Source: JBHIET01 sp046760785 | GTDB taxonomy: Bacteria > Chloroflexota > Anaerolineae > B4-G1 | Length of the DNA stretch: 53,738 nt | Direction: 5' to 3' | NCBI GenBank assembly: GCA_046760785.1 | Contig: JBHIET010000015.1 | Span: 1-53,738 of the forward strand | Shown: piece by piece, positions 14,345 to 24,565 of the stretch | How positions within the stretch are numbered: position 1 is the stretch's first letter | Layout: each line of letters starts with the position of its first letter | Position numbers and translations under genes: made by a program | The notes under the pieces: generated by a model | Database searches by the model: none | Told to the model about the DNA's origin: nothing | What the model saw: only the letters and a program-made list of their open reading frames with translations

Positions 14345-15952
14345 TCATCCCTCCAGGGGCAATGTGAACTTGAAACGGCTGCCTTGGCCCACCTCGCTCT
14401 CGACCCAGATATGGCCCCCGTGGGCCTCCACCGCCAGTTTGCAGAACGCCAGGCCCAGGCCAGTTCCCTTGACGCCCTCGGCGTCCTCCAGGCGTGTGAA
14501 GCGCTCGAAAATACGCTGGTGATGTTCTGGCGCAATACCAGGGCCGGTATCCGATACAGTAAACAGTATCTTCTCTTCCACCCGTTGCACACTGAGCGTG
14601 ATCTGTCCTCCCCGCACGGTGAACTTCACCGCGTTGTCCAGCAGATTCGTCAACACGCGCAGAATTAGATCACCATCAGCAGACACCTTCGGCAGGTCAC
14701 GGCTCACTTGCGCCGTCAAGGTCTGCTCCTTATTCAGCGCCAACGGTTGAATCTGCTCTACCGCCTCCTGAACCAGTAAGTCGGGGCTCAGGAAGGTCCT
14801 ATTCAACTCCGTTTCGCTCGCCTCCAGCCGGCCCAGGTCCAGCAGCGAATCAATCAGCAGATACAATTTTTCCCCGCTACGCATGGCGACGCGCAACAGT
14901 TTCGTGACCGGCAATGTCTGGTCGCGTTCGACGAATGCGGTATGGATTAGCTGCAGGCTGCTCATGATGCTGCTCAAGGGGTTGCGCAGGTCGTGTATGA
15001 TCATGTGCGTCAGGTCCTTGCGCATGCGCTCCAACGCTACCCGCTCCGAAACGTCGTGCCCGAGCCACTGGATAGCCTCCCACCCGCCGTAATCAATCTT
15101 GGCCATATGTGCCTCCAAGATGCTGGCTCCCTCGCTGGACGGGATCTTCACTTCCAGGCTCGGCCGCTGTCCCTCTCGAACCTCTCGTATCGCCGCCTGC
15201 CACGTTTCTCGCGACACTTCGAGCAAATCGCCGAGATCAGCGCCGACTACCTGCTTATAAGGGCGTTTCAATACCTCAACTGCCCGCCAGTTGAGATCCA
15301 GGATCCTCCCCTCCAAATCCAGTACGAGAATAGGATCGCTGCTCTCGTCAAAGAGGCTCTCGTAGCGGCGCTCAGCTTGCCGTGCACGCTCGTAAAGATC
15401 AGCATTGTGGATAGCAATGGCGGCCAGGTCAGCCACCGAAAGCAACAGCTTCTGCACGTCCTCATCGAAAGACCCTGCGGCGGGGTTGAGCGCTTCGATC
15501 ACGCCAATGGTACGACCCTCTACCTTGATAGGAACAGCCAGCATCGTATGCGTGTGGAAGTCAGTCGTGTCATCCACGCCGGTGTAGAAGCGCTCATCAG
15601 CGTGGGCATCAGGCACCAGCAATGGCTCACCGGCTTCGATCACCCACCCCGCAACTCCCTGACCGGGAGACAGACGCATGCCGATCACGGCATCAGCGGC
15701 CTCACCGACAGCGACGCGAAAGATCAATTCCCCCCTCTTCTCGTCGAACAAAGCGACCGAGGCCGCTTCCACCTGGAAGTAATCCCGCACCTGGGTCATC
15801 AGAGAGCGCAGCACACCATCCAGATGGAGCGTAGCCGTGAGAACCTGGCTGGTCTCGTGAAGAAAAGCCAACTCACGCAGTTGCTTCTGTATGACATCAA
15901 CCTGGCCTTCATATGCCTCCTGGGTTGAGATTTGAGATTTAACCTCTGTCAT
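14345..15952 (-). CDS. GAF-PAS sensor histidine kinase
   Basis: The 535-residue soluble kinase has a GAF domain (about 30-190), a PAS domain (about 195-310, FDESSDPILVLDLEGRILDL), a HisKA domain with the phospho-His in MIIHDLRNPLSSIMSSLQ, and a HATPase domain (N box LTNLLDNAVKFT, G1 DTGPGI, G2 GTGLGLAF). It should autophosphorylate in response to a GAF/PAS ligand. No receiver gene is adjacent; the nearest is the receiver domain of the hybrid kinase upstream. Its ATG overlaps the stop of the deoxynucleoside kinase (ATGA). Its first codons contain tandem TTGAGAT heptamers. Confidence 0.93.
   Translation of the reverse strand: MTEVKSQISTQEAYEGQVDVIQKQLRELAFLHETSQVLTATLHLDGVLRSLMTQVRDYFQVEAASVALFDEKRGELIFRVAVGEAADAVIGMRLSPGQGVAGWVIEAGEPLLVPDAHADERFYTGVDDTTDFHTHTMLAVPIKVEGRTIGVIEALNPAAGSFDEDVQKLLLSVADLAAIAIHNADLYERARQAERRYESLFDESSDPILVLDLEGRILDLNWRAVEVLKRPYKQVVGADLGDLLEVSRETWQAAIREVREGQRPSLEVKIPSSEGASILEAHMAKIDYGGWEAIQWLGHDVSERVALERMRKDLTHMIIHDLRNPLSSIMSSLQLIHTAFVERDQTLPVTKLLRVAMRSGEKLYLLIDSLLDLGRLEASETELNRTFLSPDLLVQEAVEQIQPLALNKEQTLTAQVSRDLPKVSADGDLILRVLTNLLDNAVKFTVRGGQITLSVQRVEEKILFTVSDTGPGIAPEHHQRIFERFTRLEDAEGVKGTGLGLAFCKLAVEAHGGHIWVESEVGQGSRFKFTLPLEG
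15925..15945. repeat. Heptamer repeat in the kinase start codons
   Basis: Two exact TTGAGAT units and one degenerate unit lie within the first 10 codons of the GAF-PAS kinase (encoding VKSQIST on the minus strand). Confidence 0.7.
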
Positions 15953-16590
15953 CGCTCGTCGAACGTAACCTCCTCTCGCCCTTGCAGTTTGTCCAGAATC
16001 TTACCCGTGATCAGCTCCAGATGCTCAGGATTCAGCACGAAATCCAAGTCATCAGAGGGCACACTCAACACCGAACAGAGAGAAAATCCCCCGATCCATT
16101 CGTCATACAGTTCACTGAGCTGTTTCAGATAAGCTGTTGAAATGTCCTGCTCATACAAACGACCTCGGATACGGATTCGTTCCTGGAGTGTGGGAACCGA
16201 TGCTTTCAAGTAGACGACTAGGTCAGGTGGAGGAAGCACAGTCGTCACGACATCGTACAGTTCGTGGTAACTACGGTAATCTCGTTCGTCCATCAATCCC
16301 TGCCGGTAGAGATTGCAGGCGAAGATTTCGGCATCCTCGTAGACAGTGCGATCTTGAACGACTGAGTTGGGACGCTGGAGCAACTGCCAGTGGTGGCGCA
16401 GACGACGCGAGAGAAAGTAGATCTGCGAGTGAAAACTCCAAGTCTGCATGTCCCTATAGAAGTCGGTTAGATAGGGGTTGTCGTTTACCGCCTCGAAAAA
16501 GGGCTCCCAGCCCAGACGCTCACTCAATAACGCGGTCAGAGTGGATTTCCCCACCCCAATGTTACCTGCGATGGCGACGAAACGCTTCAT
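15949..16590 (-). CDS. Deoxynucleoside kinase (dCK/dGK family)
   Basis: The 213-residue enzyme begins with the P-loop AGNIGVGKST (about residues 8-17), followed by EPFFEAVNDNPYL, which holds the substrate carboxylate. It has the catalytic DR motif in VVQDRTVYEDAEIFA and the Arg-rich lid RIRGRLYEQDI. It phosphorylates a deoxynucleoside with ATP for dNTP salvage. Exact base preference cannot be read. It is translationally coupled to the kinase gene downstream (ATGA). Confidence 0.92.
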   Translation of the reverse strand: MKRFVAIAGNIGVGKSTLTALLSERLGWEPFFEAVNDNPYLTDFYRDMQTWSFHSQIYFLSRRLRHHWQLLQRPNSVVQDRTVYEDAEIFACNLYRQGLMDERDYRSYHELYDVVTTVLPPPDLVVYLKASVPTLQERIRIRGRLYEQDISTAYLKQLSELYDEWIGGFSLCSVLSVPSDDLDFVLNPEHLELITGKILDKLQGREEVTFDER

Positions 16591-16606
16591 CGTACGCCTC
16601 CCCCGG

Positions 16607-16629
16607 CCCCTCCCCGAAACGGGAAGGGG
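16607..16629. repeat. Hairpin in the gap upstream of the deoxynucleoside kinase gene
   Basis: A 10-bp stem with one mismatch (CCCCTCCCCG / CGGGAAGGGG) and an AAA loop fills much of the 48-base gap after the hybrid kinase. On the transcript it would sit just upstream of the deoxynucleoside kinase start. No T-run follows, so it may be a processing or attenuation structure. Confidence 0.5.
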
Positions 16630-16638
16630 GTCGGCGGG

Positions 16639-19600
16639 TCAGGTCGCCTGGGGCAGCGTGACGGTGAACGTGCTGCCTTTCCCCGGCTCACTTTCCACTC
16701 TGACAGTTCCACCATGGGCCTCGACAATCTCCAACACCAACGCCAACCCAACCCCCATGCCACCGAAACGCCGCCTGGCGGTGCCATTCACCTGGTAGAA
16801 GCGCTCAAAGATGCGATCTAGGTACTCGGCCGAAATACCAATCCCCTCATCAGCAATCGAAACGCGGACCACCTCCTGGTCAGCCCAGGCACGGATGGTC
16901 ACGGTGCCACCATCGGGGCTGAATTTGATCGCGTTGTCCACCAAGTGGCTGAAGGCTAATGCCAATTGCTCCCGATCGCCTAATACGGGCGGCAATTCCA
17001 CTTGCAACTCTTCCACAAACGTGATACCGGCTTCCTCCGCCGAGCGCCGAAATTCCACCAGCACGTGTTGCATCACTTCGACAACTGAAACGAGAACCCG
17101 TGTCTCGCAGGGCAAAGTCTGCAGTACCGTCAAATTGTGGATCAAGCGCGATAATGTGGCAGTGCGCTCATGGACGATTTGCAACGCCGACCGCTGGCCA
17201 TCGAGAATGGGGCCTAGGTCGCCCTCCAGTAGCAACTCGACGTAGCCCTTGATCAGGCCGAGCGGCGTGCGCAGTTCGTGGCCCACGTTCTGCACCAACT
17301 CGGTGCGCAAGCGGTTGATCTCTTGCAACTCTCGATAAAGGCGGGCATTCTCCAGTGTCACGCCCAATTGCCCGGCGATAGTAGTAAAGAGGCGCAGTTC
17401 GTCCTCGCCGAAACCTCCTACCTGGGGGCTTTCTGCGTGCAGCACTGCTGCGATGCGGTCACCAACCCACACCGACACGGCCAGCACGGAACGGACCTCG
17501 GGGGCGTGTTCCAGGTAGGCAGGTTGCTGCGCCAGGTCCCGCACCAGAACCGGCTGGCCAGTCCGATATACCCGTCCGACCAGGGTACCATCAATGGGGA
17601 TCTGGAAACTCGCCTCCGCAAAGCCGACCAGGGATGGATGAGGCACCAGCGCACCACCTTGCTCGTCGGGCAGCAGGAAGCCGAGGCGGTCAATGCCCAA
17701 GGCCCGATGTAGTGCCTTGACGGTGCGCTCGAGCACCAGGTCAAAATCGAGCGTCGAGGTGGCTGCCAGCATCACCTCCTGGATCAGTCTGGACTCGGCC
17801 AGACGGCGTTTGGTCTCCTCGAAAAGTCGGGCGTTTTCCAGCACCACGCCCAATTGTGCAGCGACGGCGGAAAAAAGGCGCAGGTCATCTTTGCCAAAGG
17901 CTTCAAGACGAGAGCTCTCCACGTCGAGAACCGCGATGACCCGCCCGGCCACATTGACCGGCACCGCCAACTCAGAGCGGACTTCTGGTGCGGTCTCGAA
18001 GTAGTACGGCACCTCTCGCACGTCGGGGAGGATCTGCGGCTCTCCACTCCGGTACACCCGGCCGCACACACTTCTATCCATTGGTATGCGAGTCTCGACA
18101 TCCACAGATGGATAGCCAATCCAGGACGGGTGTACTACCAGATCGGTTCCCTGCTCATCGGGCAGGACGAAGGTCAGGTAGTTTATGTCCAGGGTTTTGT
18201 GCAGTGTCTCGATCGTGCGAGTGAGCACCTCATCGAAGTCAAGGGTCGAGGCAGCAGCCCGTATCACCTCCTGCAACAGGCGCGTCTCAGCCAGACGGCG
18301 GTTGGTCTCCTCGAACAGCCGGGCGTTCTCCATCGCGATGGCAACCTGACTGGCGATGCCGGAGAAGAGTTTTCGGTGGCCCTCATCGAAGGCGTAAGGC
18401 TCTTTGGACTGCACAGAGATGACGCCGACAACCTCATCCTTGACGATGAGTGGCAACAGCATCAACGAGTGGGTGTGGATACCGAAGCTCACGGGCTTCA
18501 CGGGCAGAGTATCCCGCTCTTTGTCCATATCATCGATCCACAACGGCTCCCGGTTGCGGACAACCCAGTAGCTCAACCCACCTTCTTCCCCGCCCTTCTG
18601 CAGGATCGGCGGCAACCGTTCCCCTTCCTCCACGACGAGGGGCAGGTAAATCTCGTCTCTCTCCTCGTCGTATAGCCCGATGTAGAAAGTGGTGGGGCGC
18701 ATCACCTCACTAACCTGCTCGTAGATAACCTGCAGTACCTCATCCGGGTTCAGGACGGAAGTAATGGCAACGTCAATGTTGTGTAAGGCAGTGAGTTCAT
18801 CCACGTGACGTCCGGCCTCTTCGTACAGCCGGGCGTTCTCAGCAGCTATGGCTGCCTGGGCGGCGATAGCCATCGCCAGGTCCACCTGCTCGGCTGCAAA
18901 CTCTCGGCCCTCCTCGACGCGATCAAGCACCATCAGCCCGACGACCCGCTCCTTGCTTACCAACGGGACGAGGAGCACGCTCTTGATACCGAAGGGCTCG
19001 ATCAAGCGGCTGGGCAGCGACGAGGCCGGGGCATCCGGGATGAAAAGCGGACGCCGCTCGCGGATGACGCGCTGCGCCTCCGGCACCTGGCCCATCGGCG
19101 TGGGATAACGCGCTTCCTTGAACACCCGCCACATCTCCCGATCTACGTGACCATCGCTGAATTGGGACATGAGAGGAATCAGCGTCTCCCCGTCTTCCCC
19201 CAGCAGCAGGATGGTGCAACGATGGGCTCCACACGCCTGGGCTGCGCGCTGTGTCACCCGCTTCAGCACCTCGGTCAGGTCCAGCGTGGCCGATATGTCG
19301 CGGCCAATCTCGATCAGCGCCGTCAACTGCCGGTTGCGCTGTTCCAGTTCGGCAGTGCGCTCCGCGACTCTCTCCTCGAGTTCAGCCCGGTAGGCTCGGG
19401 TCACCACCTCCAGGCGGCGCTTTTCGTCCAGCAGGTGCTTCTTCTCCACCGCGCGGCCAACCACGCGGGTCAACACCTCCTGGGTGACCGGTTTGGCGAT
19501 GTAGTCGTAGGCACCGTGACGCACCGCCTCTACCGCAGTGGCTACGTCCGGCTCGCCGGTGACCATGATGACCAGGATGTCCTCGTCAATCTCACGCACT

Positions 19601-19794
19601 CGCCGCAGCAGCGATAGACCATCCACGCGGGGCAGGATGATGTCAGCCACGACGACATCGCAGGGATGATCAGCCAAGAGCAATTCCGCCTCGAAGAAGT
19701 CGGCTGCGGTGGTCACGTCGTAGCCCTCTTCCTCCAGGAACGCCTGGAAGGTCTCGCGGATGCTCAGTTCGTCGTCCACGACCAGCACGTGCAT
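16639..19794 (-). CDS. Hybrid sensor kinase: receiver, four GAF domains, HisKA, HATPase
   Basis: The 1051-residue soluble protein opens with a receiver domain (VVDDE; phospho-acceptor Asp in CDVVVADIILPRVDG; conserved Lys in YIAKPV). A coiled coil follows (about 125-165), then four GAF domains in series (about 165-820), each with the usual hydrophobic strand and linker helix (ENARLYEEA/ENARLFEE). It ends in HisKA (QNVGHELRTPLGLIKGYVEL) and HATPase (N box HLVDNAIKFS, G1 DEGIGI, G2 GMGVGLAL). GAF3 and GAF4 are mutually similar, suggesting internal duplication. The ATG overlaps the upstream kinase stop (TGATG); a GTG one codon earlier is possible. Confidence 0.93.
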   Translation of the reverse strand: MHVLVVDDELSIRETFQAFLEEEGYDVTTAADFFEAELLLADHPCDVVVADIILPRVDGLSLLRRVREIDEDILVIMVTGEPDVATAVEAVRHGAYDYIAKPVTQEVLTRVVGRAVEKKHLLDEKRRLEVVTRAYRAELEERVAERTAELEQRNRQLTALIEIGRDISATLDLTEVLKRVTQRAAQACGAHRCTILLLGEDGETLIPLMSQFSDGHVDREMWRVFKEARYPTPMGQVPEAQRVIRERRPLFIPDAPASSLPSRLIEPFGIKSVLLVPLVSKERVVGLMVLDRVEEGREFAAEQVDLAMAIAAQAAIAAENARLYEEAGRHVDELTALHNIDVAITSVLNPDEVLQVIYEQVSEVMRPTTFYIGLYDEERDEIYLPLVVEEGERLPPILQKGGEEGGLSYWVVRNREPLWIDDMDKERDTLPVKPVSFGIHTHSLMLLPLIVKDEVVGVISVQSKEPYAFDEGHRKLFSGIASQVAIAMENARLFEETNRRLAETRLLQEVIRAAASTLDFDEVLTRTIETLHKTLDINYLTFVLPDEQGTDLVVHPSWIGYPSVDVETRIPMDRSVCGRVYRSGEPQILPDVREVPYYFETAPEVRSELAVPVNVAGRVIAVLDVESSRLEAFGKDDLRLFSAVAAQLGVVLENARLFEETKRRLAESRLIQEVMLAATSTLDFDLVLERTVKALHRALGIDRLGFLLPDEQGGALVPHPSLVGFAEASFQIPIDGTLVGRVYRTGQPVLVRDLAQQPAYLEHAPEVRSVLAVSVWVGDRIAAVLHAESPQVGGFGEDELRLFTTIAGQLGVTLENARLYRELQEINRLRTELVQNVGHELRTPLGLIKGYVELLLEGDLGPILDGQRSALQIVHERTATLSRLIHNLTVLQTLPCETRVLVSVVEVMQHVLVEFRRSAEEAGITFVEELQVELPPVLGDREQLALAFSHLVDNAIKFSPDGGTVTIRAWADQEVVRVSIADEGIGISAEYLDRIFERFYQVNGTARRRFGGMGVGLALVLEIVEAHGGTVRVESEPGKGSTFTVTLPQAT

Positions 19795-22700
19795 CACGTC
19801 ACAACTCCCATCCGAGGCTTGGGCGCGAACTCAGCCGGACGGTCAACGGGGAGGTCCACCCGGAAAATCGTATACTCGCCCTCGACACTCTCCACCTGGA
19901 TGTCGCCGTGGTGATCCTGGACAATGCCATAACTGACGGAGAGACCCAGCCCGGTGCCGTTGTTGGGCCGCTTGGTGGTGAAGAAGGGAGTGAAAATGCG
20001 GGACAGGTTGTGAGCCGGGATGCCCTCCCCCCGATCGTGGAAGGTGGTGCGCACGTAGAGCCGCCCCTCCTTCTCCACAGGTTCGATACGGATGGTCAGC
20101 CGCTTGTTCGGATCACTGCCTGGGTAACGGGCGTTGAGGGCGTCATGGGCATTGGAGATCAGGTTGAGAAAAACCTGCTGAATGCGCTGGCTCCGGCATT
20201 TGATCTTGGGCAGGTCCGGCTGTTCCTCGATCTCCAAGATGATGCCGTCCTTCCTCAACTGCTGGCCGGTCAGCGTGAGGGTAGCTCGGAGGATATCAGG
20301 GACACAGGCCGGGCTGTGGGCCTCCTTGTCCACGCGGGCGAAGGTGAGCAGGTCGCGCACGACAGAGGCTACCCGATCGCCTTCGCGCAGAATGCCCTCC
20401 ATAAAGCGGGCTTCACGGCTACCCGGTTCGGCCCCGTTCAGCAACAGTTGGGCGTAGTTGATGATGCCGTTGATGGGGTTGTTGATCTCGTGGGCCACGC
20501 CGGCTGCCAGTTCGCCGATGGAGGCCAGTTTGGCCGACTGGGCCAACTGTTCCTCCAGCCGCCGTTGCTCTGTCACGTCCTCAACAGTGGCCAGCACGCC
20601 GCTGACCGCCCCGCTCTCATCGCGCAAGGGGGTCAGGCGCATGCGCAGGATGCTCTCTTTACCCCAATGGGAACGATAGTGATGCTGGGCTGTAATCCGC
20701 GTGTCTTTCTCCATGCAGCGGCGAATGTCGGCGGCGATGCCGGCCTCGACCAAATCGGGCATGGTCAGCAGGTTGAACTGGCAAATAGCCTCCTCGCCAG
20801 GGAAGCCCATAATCTGCAAGAGAGCGGGGTTAGTGTGGGTGACACTGCCCGCGCGGTCACAGGTGATGACGCCGATCGGAGCCTGAGTCAACAGGGTGCG
20901 GTATCTCTCCTCACTCCCCCGCAGCGCCCCCTCGGCCCGCTTGCGCTCTGCGATTTCCTGCTGCGCCTGCTCAAACAGCCGCGCCTTCTCCACAGCCATA
21001 GACACCTGGTCGGCGATGGTGGCGAGCAGCAGTTGTTCCTCCTCACCATAGACGTTGGATTGGTGCGATTGTACGTTGATGACCCCGATCACTCGCTCAC
21101 CAATCAGCATCGGCACCCCCAGCCAGGACGCGGACAACTCGCCCTGTCCCACTAACACCGGCACTGGCAGGCGGTCCCGTTCCTGTTCGAGAGCTCGAAC
21201 GAGCAAAGGCTTCTTCTCGGTAACCACAAAGGAGGTCAATCCACTCAGGGGAACCTGCCCCGGGAACTCCCGGACCCCTTCTTCTACCACGAAGGGGAAG
21301 TCCAGCTCGTCCGTCTCCTCGTCATAGAGGGCGATGAAGAAAGCGTCGGCCTGGAAGACGGAGCTGATCTCCCGGTACACCGTCTCCAGCAGGTCATCCA
21401 GGCGGAGGGTGGCGCCGACAGCCCTGGCGATACGGTTGAGGAGCGCCAGCCGCTCGGCCCGGCCGCGAGCCTCTTCGAACAGACGGGCGTTCTGGATGGC
21501 AACGGCCGCCTGGCTAGCAACGGCGGTCAGTAGGTCCCGGTCGTGCTCATCGTAGGCGCAAGGAGTGGTATAACTTTGGACAGCCATCACTCCCAGCACC
21601 CGCTCGCCGACAAGCAGGGGCACCCCCAACCAGGAATAAGCAACCGGCCCAATCAGTTCGATCCCCATCTCCTCCAGCCACTCGACCACATTCTCCCGGA
21701 TAAGCAGTGACTGCCGGTTGCGGATGACGTACTCGGTGAGACCATGGCCAGCCCGCCGGGTCAAGTAGGGCTTTTCAACCTCCCCCGCGGTGACGCTGAG
21801 GGCGAACGTGACCTCGTCCTTGTCCGGGTCATAGAGGGCAATGTATAAGTTGGTAGTGTCCACCAGGCGGGAGACACCCCGGTAGGCCTCATCCAGCACC
21901 TCCTCCACGTCGAGGCGAGCGGTGAGGGCCTGAGCCAGTTCATTCAGCACGGCCAGCTCCTCGGCGCGGATGTGGGCTTCTTCGAACAGGCGGGCGTTCT
22001 GGACGGCGTTGGCCAACTGGTCGGCCATCGTCCGGAGCACTAGGATGTCCTCCTCGCTGAAAGCGGCCTCCTGAGAAGACTGGATAGTCAATGCACCGAT
22101 AATCCGGCCATGGCTGATTAGCGACAACGCCACTTCGGAGCGCGTTTCCGGCAGCAGCGGGTTCTCGAAACGCACGGCCTCCTCGCCCACGTCCAGTGCG
22201 ACACGGGCTTGTTTGTTGGCTATGCACCAACCGATCATAGAGGTTCCACCGATCTCCAGCCTGTGGCCCTGCTCTAACATCTGCCGGCCCGCTTCGCCAG
22301 TACCCGCCCGCAGTACCGCCCACTTGCCGGGTTCGCCGGTCCACTCGCCAGTCTGGTCCACCAGAAACAAGCCGGCATAGTACAGGCCGAACCGCTCGCG
22401 CACCAAGTCCACGACCTGTTGGATCAACTCATTCAGGTCGAGAATGCTGCTGGCTGCGCGCGAAACCTCGGCGGCAGTCTGGAGTTGAGCGCTGCGGCGC
22501 TGAAGAACAGCCAACAACTGTTCACGTTCGTCCTCCGCCCGTTTGTGCTCGGTGATGTCCTCGCAAACAATGAGGACTACCGGATTGCCGTCAGCTCCCC
22601 GCACGGCACGCGCCGCCTCTTTCACCCACAACATGCTCCCGTCTTTGCGTACCTTGCGGAATTCCCAATGAACCACCTGTGTGGGATCCTGCAGACACAT

Positions 22701-23714
22701 CGTTATGTGCCGTCGAACTGCTGCTTTGTCGTCGTCGTAGAAAACGTTCAGCACTGACTGCCCAACTAATTCCTCAACCGTGTAACCCAGTTGTTCGGCC
22801 CCAAATTGATTGACGGAAAGCACCGTGCCTTCCGCATCCACGGTAAAGTACATGGACGGATTGTCATCATACAAGGCTCGGTACCGTTCTTCACTGTCGC
22901 GCAGCGCGTCCTCCGCCCGCTTGCGCTCGGTAATTTCCAGTCTCAACTCGGCGGTTCGTTCCTCTATCCGCTTTTCCACCTCCTCGTAAGCCCGTTCCAA
23001 TTCCCGTGTGCGTTTCTCCACCTCGCGCTCCAACTCCGTGGCCAGTTCCCGCGACGGGTTGAAAAGCTGCCGGTTGACGATCCCGTAGCCCAGTATCGCG
23101 ATGCCGAAGGTGTTCGTGATGGACATGGCCGGAACAGGGAGCCGCAGAATCTCGTCCAAGATGAACCCGATCACCAAGATCAGCACACTCAGCGCCAGGT
23201 ACGGCTCCCTCGCCCGGCGATGCTCTTGCGAGAAGATAAACGCTGACCAGACGTAGTACAAACCAGATATCGTGACCGCCACAACCCCCCAGCCGCTGAG
23301 CTCTGTGATGGTTGTGCCATTGATGTCCAAGCGAGTGTTGAAGACCAGTTGGTGGCGGAAGAGGGGAACGGAAAGGACAGCCACCGTCGCCAACCCCAGA
23401 ACTACAGCCAGGTCGGTCCAGCGAGTGCGACGGTCAAAGTAGCGAACTGTAAACCTCAGCAGGATGGGGCCCACAACAGCAGAAGCCAGGGCGACCAGCT
23501 CAGTCAGGAGAGATGGGTTGCCCATTCCGAGCCACAGAGCGCCGCGCAAGAGGAGCGCCAAGACAGCCCAGGCTGCCTCCATCAGGGCGAAGAGGGCGAA
23601 AGAACGGTTGAGCATACGCCTCGGCCCGGCTCCCAGCACCATCAGTGCCAGCGAGGTCGCGATCACCGTGGATATGCTCAAGGCAGCGATATCTAGCCCT
23701 AACAATGGTGGCAT
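19794..23714 (-). CDS. Membrane multi-sensor histidine kinase (7TM-PAS-GAFx3-PAS-HK)
   Basis: The 1306-residue protein begins with a seven-helix membrane module (about 1-225) of the 7TM kinase type. It continues with a long charged coiled coil (230-275), a PAS domain (YRALYDDNPSMYFTVDAEG), three GAF domains (about 400-930), a second PAS (YRTLLTQAPIGVITCDRAG), HisKA with GVAHEINNPINGIINYAQLL, and a HATPase (N box FLNLISNAHDAL, G1 DRGEGIP, G2 GTGLGLSVSYGIV). It probably integrates a membrane signal and several small-molecule signals. It starts the run of signalling genes; GAGGTAG precedes the ATG. Confidence 0.93.
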   Translation of the reverse strand: MPPLLGLDIAALSISTVIATSLALMVLGAGPRRMLNRSFALFALMEAAWAVLALLLRGALWLGMGNPSLLTELVALASAVVGPILLRFTVRYFDRRTRWTDLAVVLGLATVAVLSVPLFRHQLVFNTRLDINGTTITELSGWGVVAVTISGLYYVWSAFIFSQEHRRAREPYLALSVLILVIGFILDEILRLPVPAMSITNTFGIAILGYGIVNRQLFNPSRELATELEREVEKRTRELERAYEEVEKRIEERTAELRLEITERKRAEDALRDSEERYRALYDDNPSMYFTVDAEGTVLSVNQFGAEQLGYTVEELVGQSVLNVFYDDDKAAVRRHITMCLQDPTQVVHWEFRKVRKDGSMLWVKEAARAVRGADGNPVVLIVCEDITEHKRAEDEREQLLAVLQRRSAQLQTAAEVSRAASSILDLNELIQQVVDLVRERFGLYYAGLFLVDQTGEWTGEPGKWAVLRAGTGEAGRQMLEQGHRLEIGGTSMIGWCIANKQARVALDVGEEAVRFENPLLPETRSEVALSLISHGRIIGALTIQSSQEAAFSEEDILVLRTMADQLANAVQNARLFEEAHIRAEELAVLNELAQALTARLDVEEVLDEAYRGVSRLVDTTNLYIALYDPDKDEVTFALSVTAGEVEKPYLTRRAGHGLTEYVIRNRQSLLIRENVVEWLEEMGIELIGPVAYSWLGVPLLVGERVLGVMAVQSYTTPCAYDEHDRDLLTAVASQAAVAIQNARLFEEARGRAERLALLNRIARAVGATLRLDDLLETVYREISSVFQADAFFIALYDEETDELDFPFVVEEGVREFPGQVPLSGLTSFVVTEKKPLLVRALEQERDRLPVPVLVGQGELSASWLGVPMLIGERVIGVINVQSHQSNVYGEEEQLLLATIADQVSMAVEKARLFEQAQQEIAERKRAEGALRGSEERYRTLLTQAPIGVITCDRAGSVTHTNPALLQIMGFPGEEAICQFNLLTMPDLVEAGIAADIRRCMEKDTRITAQHHYRSHWGKESILRMRLTPLRDESGAVSGVLATVEDVTEQRRLEEQLAQSAKLASIGELAAGVAHEINNPINGIINYAQLLLNGAEPGSREARFMEGILREGDRVASVVRDLLTFARVDKEAHSPACVPDILRATLTLTGQQLRKDGIILEIEEQPDLPKIKCRSQRIQQVFLNLISNAHDALNARYPGSDPNKRLTIRIEPVEKEGRLYVRTTFHDRGEGIPAHNLSRIFTPFFTTKRPNNGTGLGLSVSYGIVQDHHGDIQVESVEGEYTIFRVDLPVDRPAEFAPKPRMGVVT

Positions 23715-23946
23715 AACGCTTCTACCTCTTATTATCCATCAAAAACGCTCTGTATCTATCAAGGAAATTGTACTTCAAAAAGCAACTTGAAGCAAACGAG
23801 CCGCATCGAGGGATGCGGGGATGTCCTATGCAAGGTGACGCCCAACATAAGAGGCCCTCAAGATGAGAACTGCAAGCAATGCAGGCCAGGCAGCGCTCAA
23901 GAACCACCGCTGTATCTGGCCCGCCTTGTTGGCTGTGGAATGTTCT

Positions 23947-24558
23947 CTATACTTGAGATTCCCGCTCACACAACAGGTCGTACAGCGCCTGCACCAGCAG
24001 ACGATGCTCCACGGCGTGAACCCGCGCCTCCAGGTCCTCCAAACTGTCCTCAGGCTGAATCGGCACTTCCTCCTGGGCCACGACGGGGCCGGTGTCCACC
24101 GCCTCGTCAGGGACCAGGTGCACCATGACGCCGGTGTGGGCCATCTCGCCCTGCCGGTAAGCTTCGTACGCCCGGTCAATGGCGTGCACACCGGGAAAAG
24201 TACCAGGTAGGGCCGGATGCAGGTTGAGCACTCTGGAGGGGAAGTGGCTCAGAAAGGCGTCGCCCAAGACGTGCATCCAGCCGGCCATCACCACCCAGGA
24301 GACGTTGAAGGCGCGCAGGATGGAGGCCAGATCGGCGTCGTACTCCTGGCGTGATCGCCCGGCTTTGGTGTACGGCGCCAGAGGGAAGTAGACCACCGGC
24401 ACCCCGTGGCGCACGGCCCGCTTGATGCCGTAGGCCTCCCGCTGGTTGGAGACGACCAGGGCCACCTCGACGCCGGGAAGCCGCCCATCCTCGACAGCGT
24501 CCAGGATCGCTTGCAGGTTCGAACCGAAGCCAGAGATCAATACAGCAATGCACGTCAT
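23947..24558 (-). CDS. purN: Phosphoribosylglycinamide formyltransferase PurN
   Basis: The protein (203 residues from this ATG) catalyses the 10-formyl-THF-dependent formylation of GAR. It has the N-terminal ISGFGSNLQAIL (phosphate site), the catalytic Asn/His in LNLHPALPGTFPG, and VHLVPDEAVDTGPVVAQEEV with the catalytic Asp. I chose the ATG at 24558 (SD GAGGTAG); the longer reading into purM adds a non-homologous 19-residue tail. It is the last gene of the purine block and starts 7 bases after purM. Confidence 0.95.
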   Translation of the reverse strand: MTCIAVLISGFGSNLQAILDAVEDGRLPGVEVALVVSNQREAYGIKRAVRHGVPVVYFPLAPYTKAGRSRQEYDADLASILRAFNVSWVVMAGWMHVLGDAFLSHFPSRVLNLHPALPGTFPGVHAIDRAYEAYRQGEMAHTGVMVHLVPDEAVDTGPVVAQEEVPIQPEDSLEDLEARVHAVEHRLLVQALYDLLCERESQV

Positions 24559-24565
24559 ATCTACC

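Noticed and set aside
19908..21155. Long plus-strand frame of 415 codons opposite the 7TM kinase
   Set aside because: It lies fully inside a kinase gene with clear domains on the other strand, and its product has no recognisable motif; high G+C makes such shadows common.
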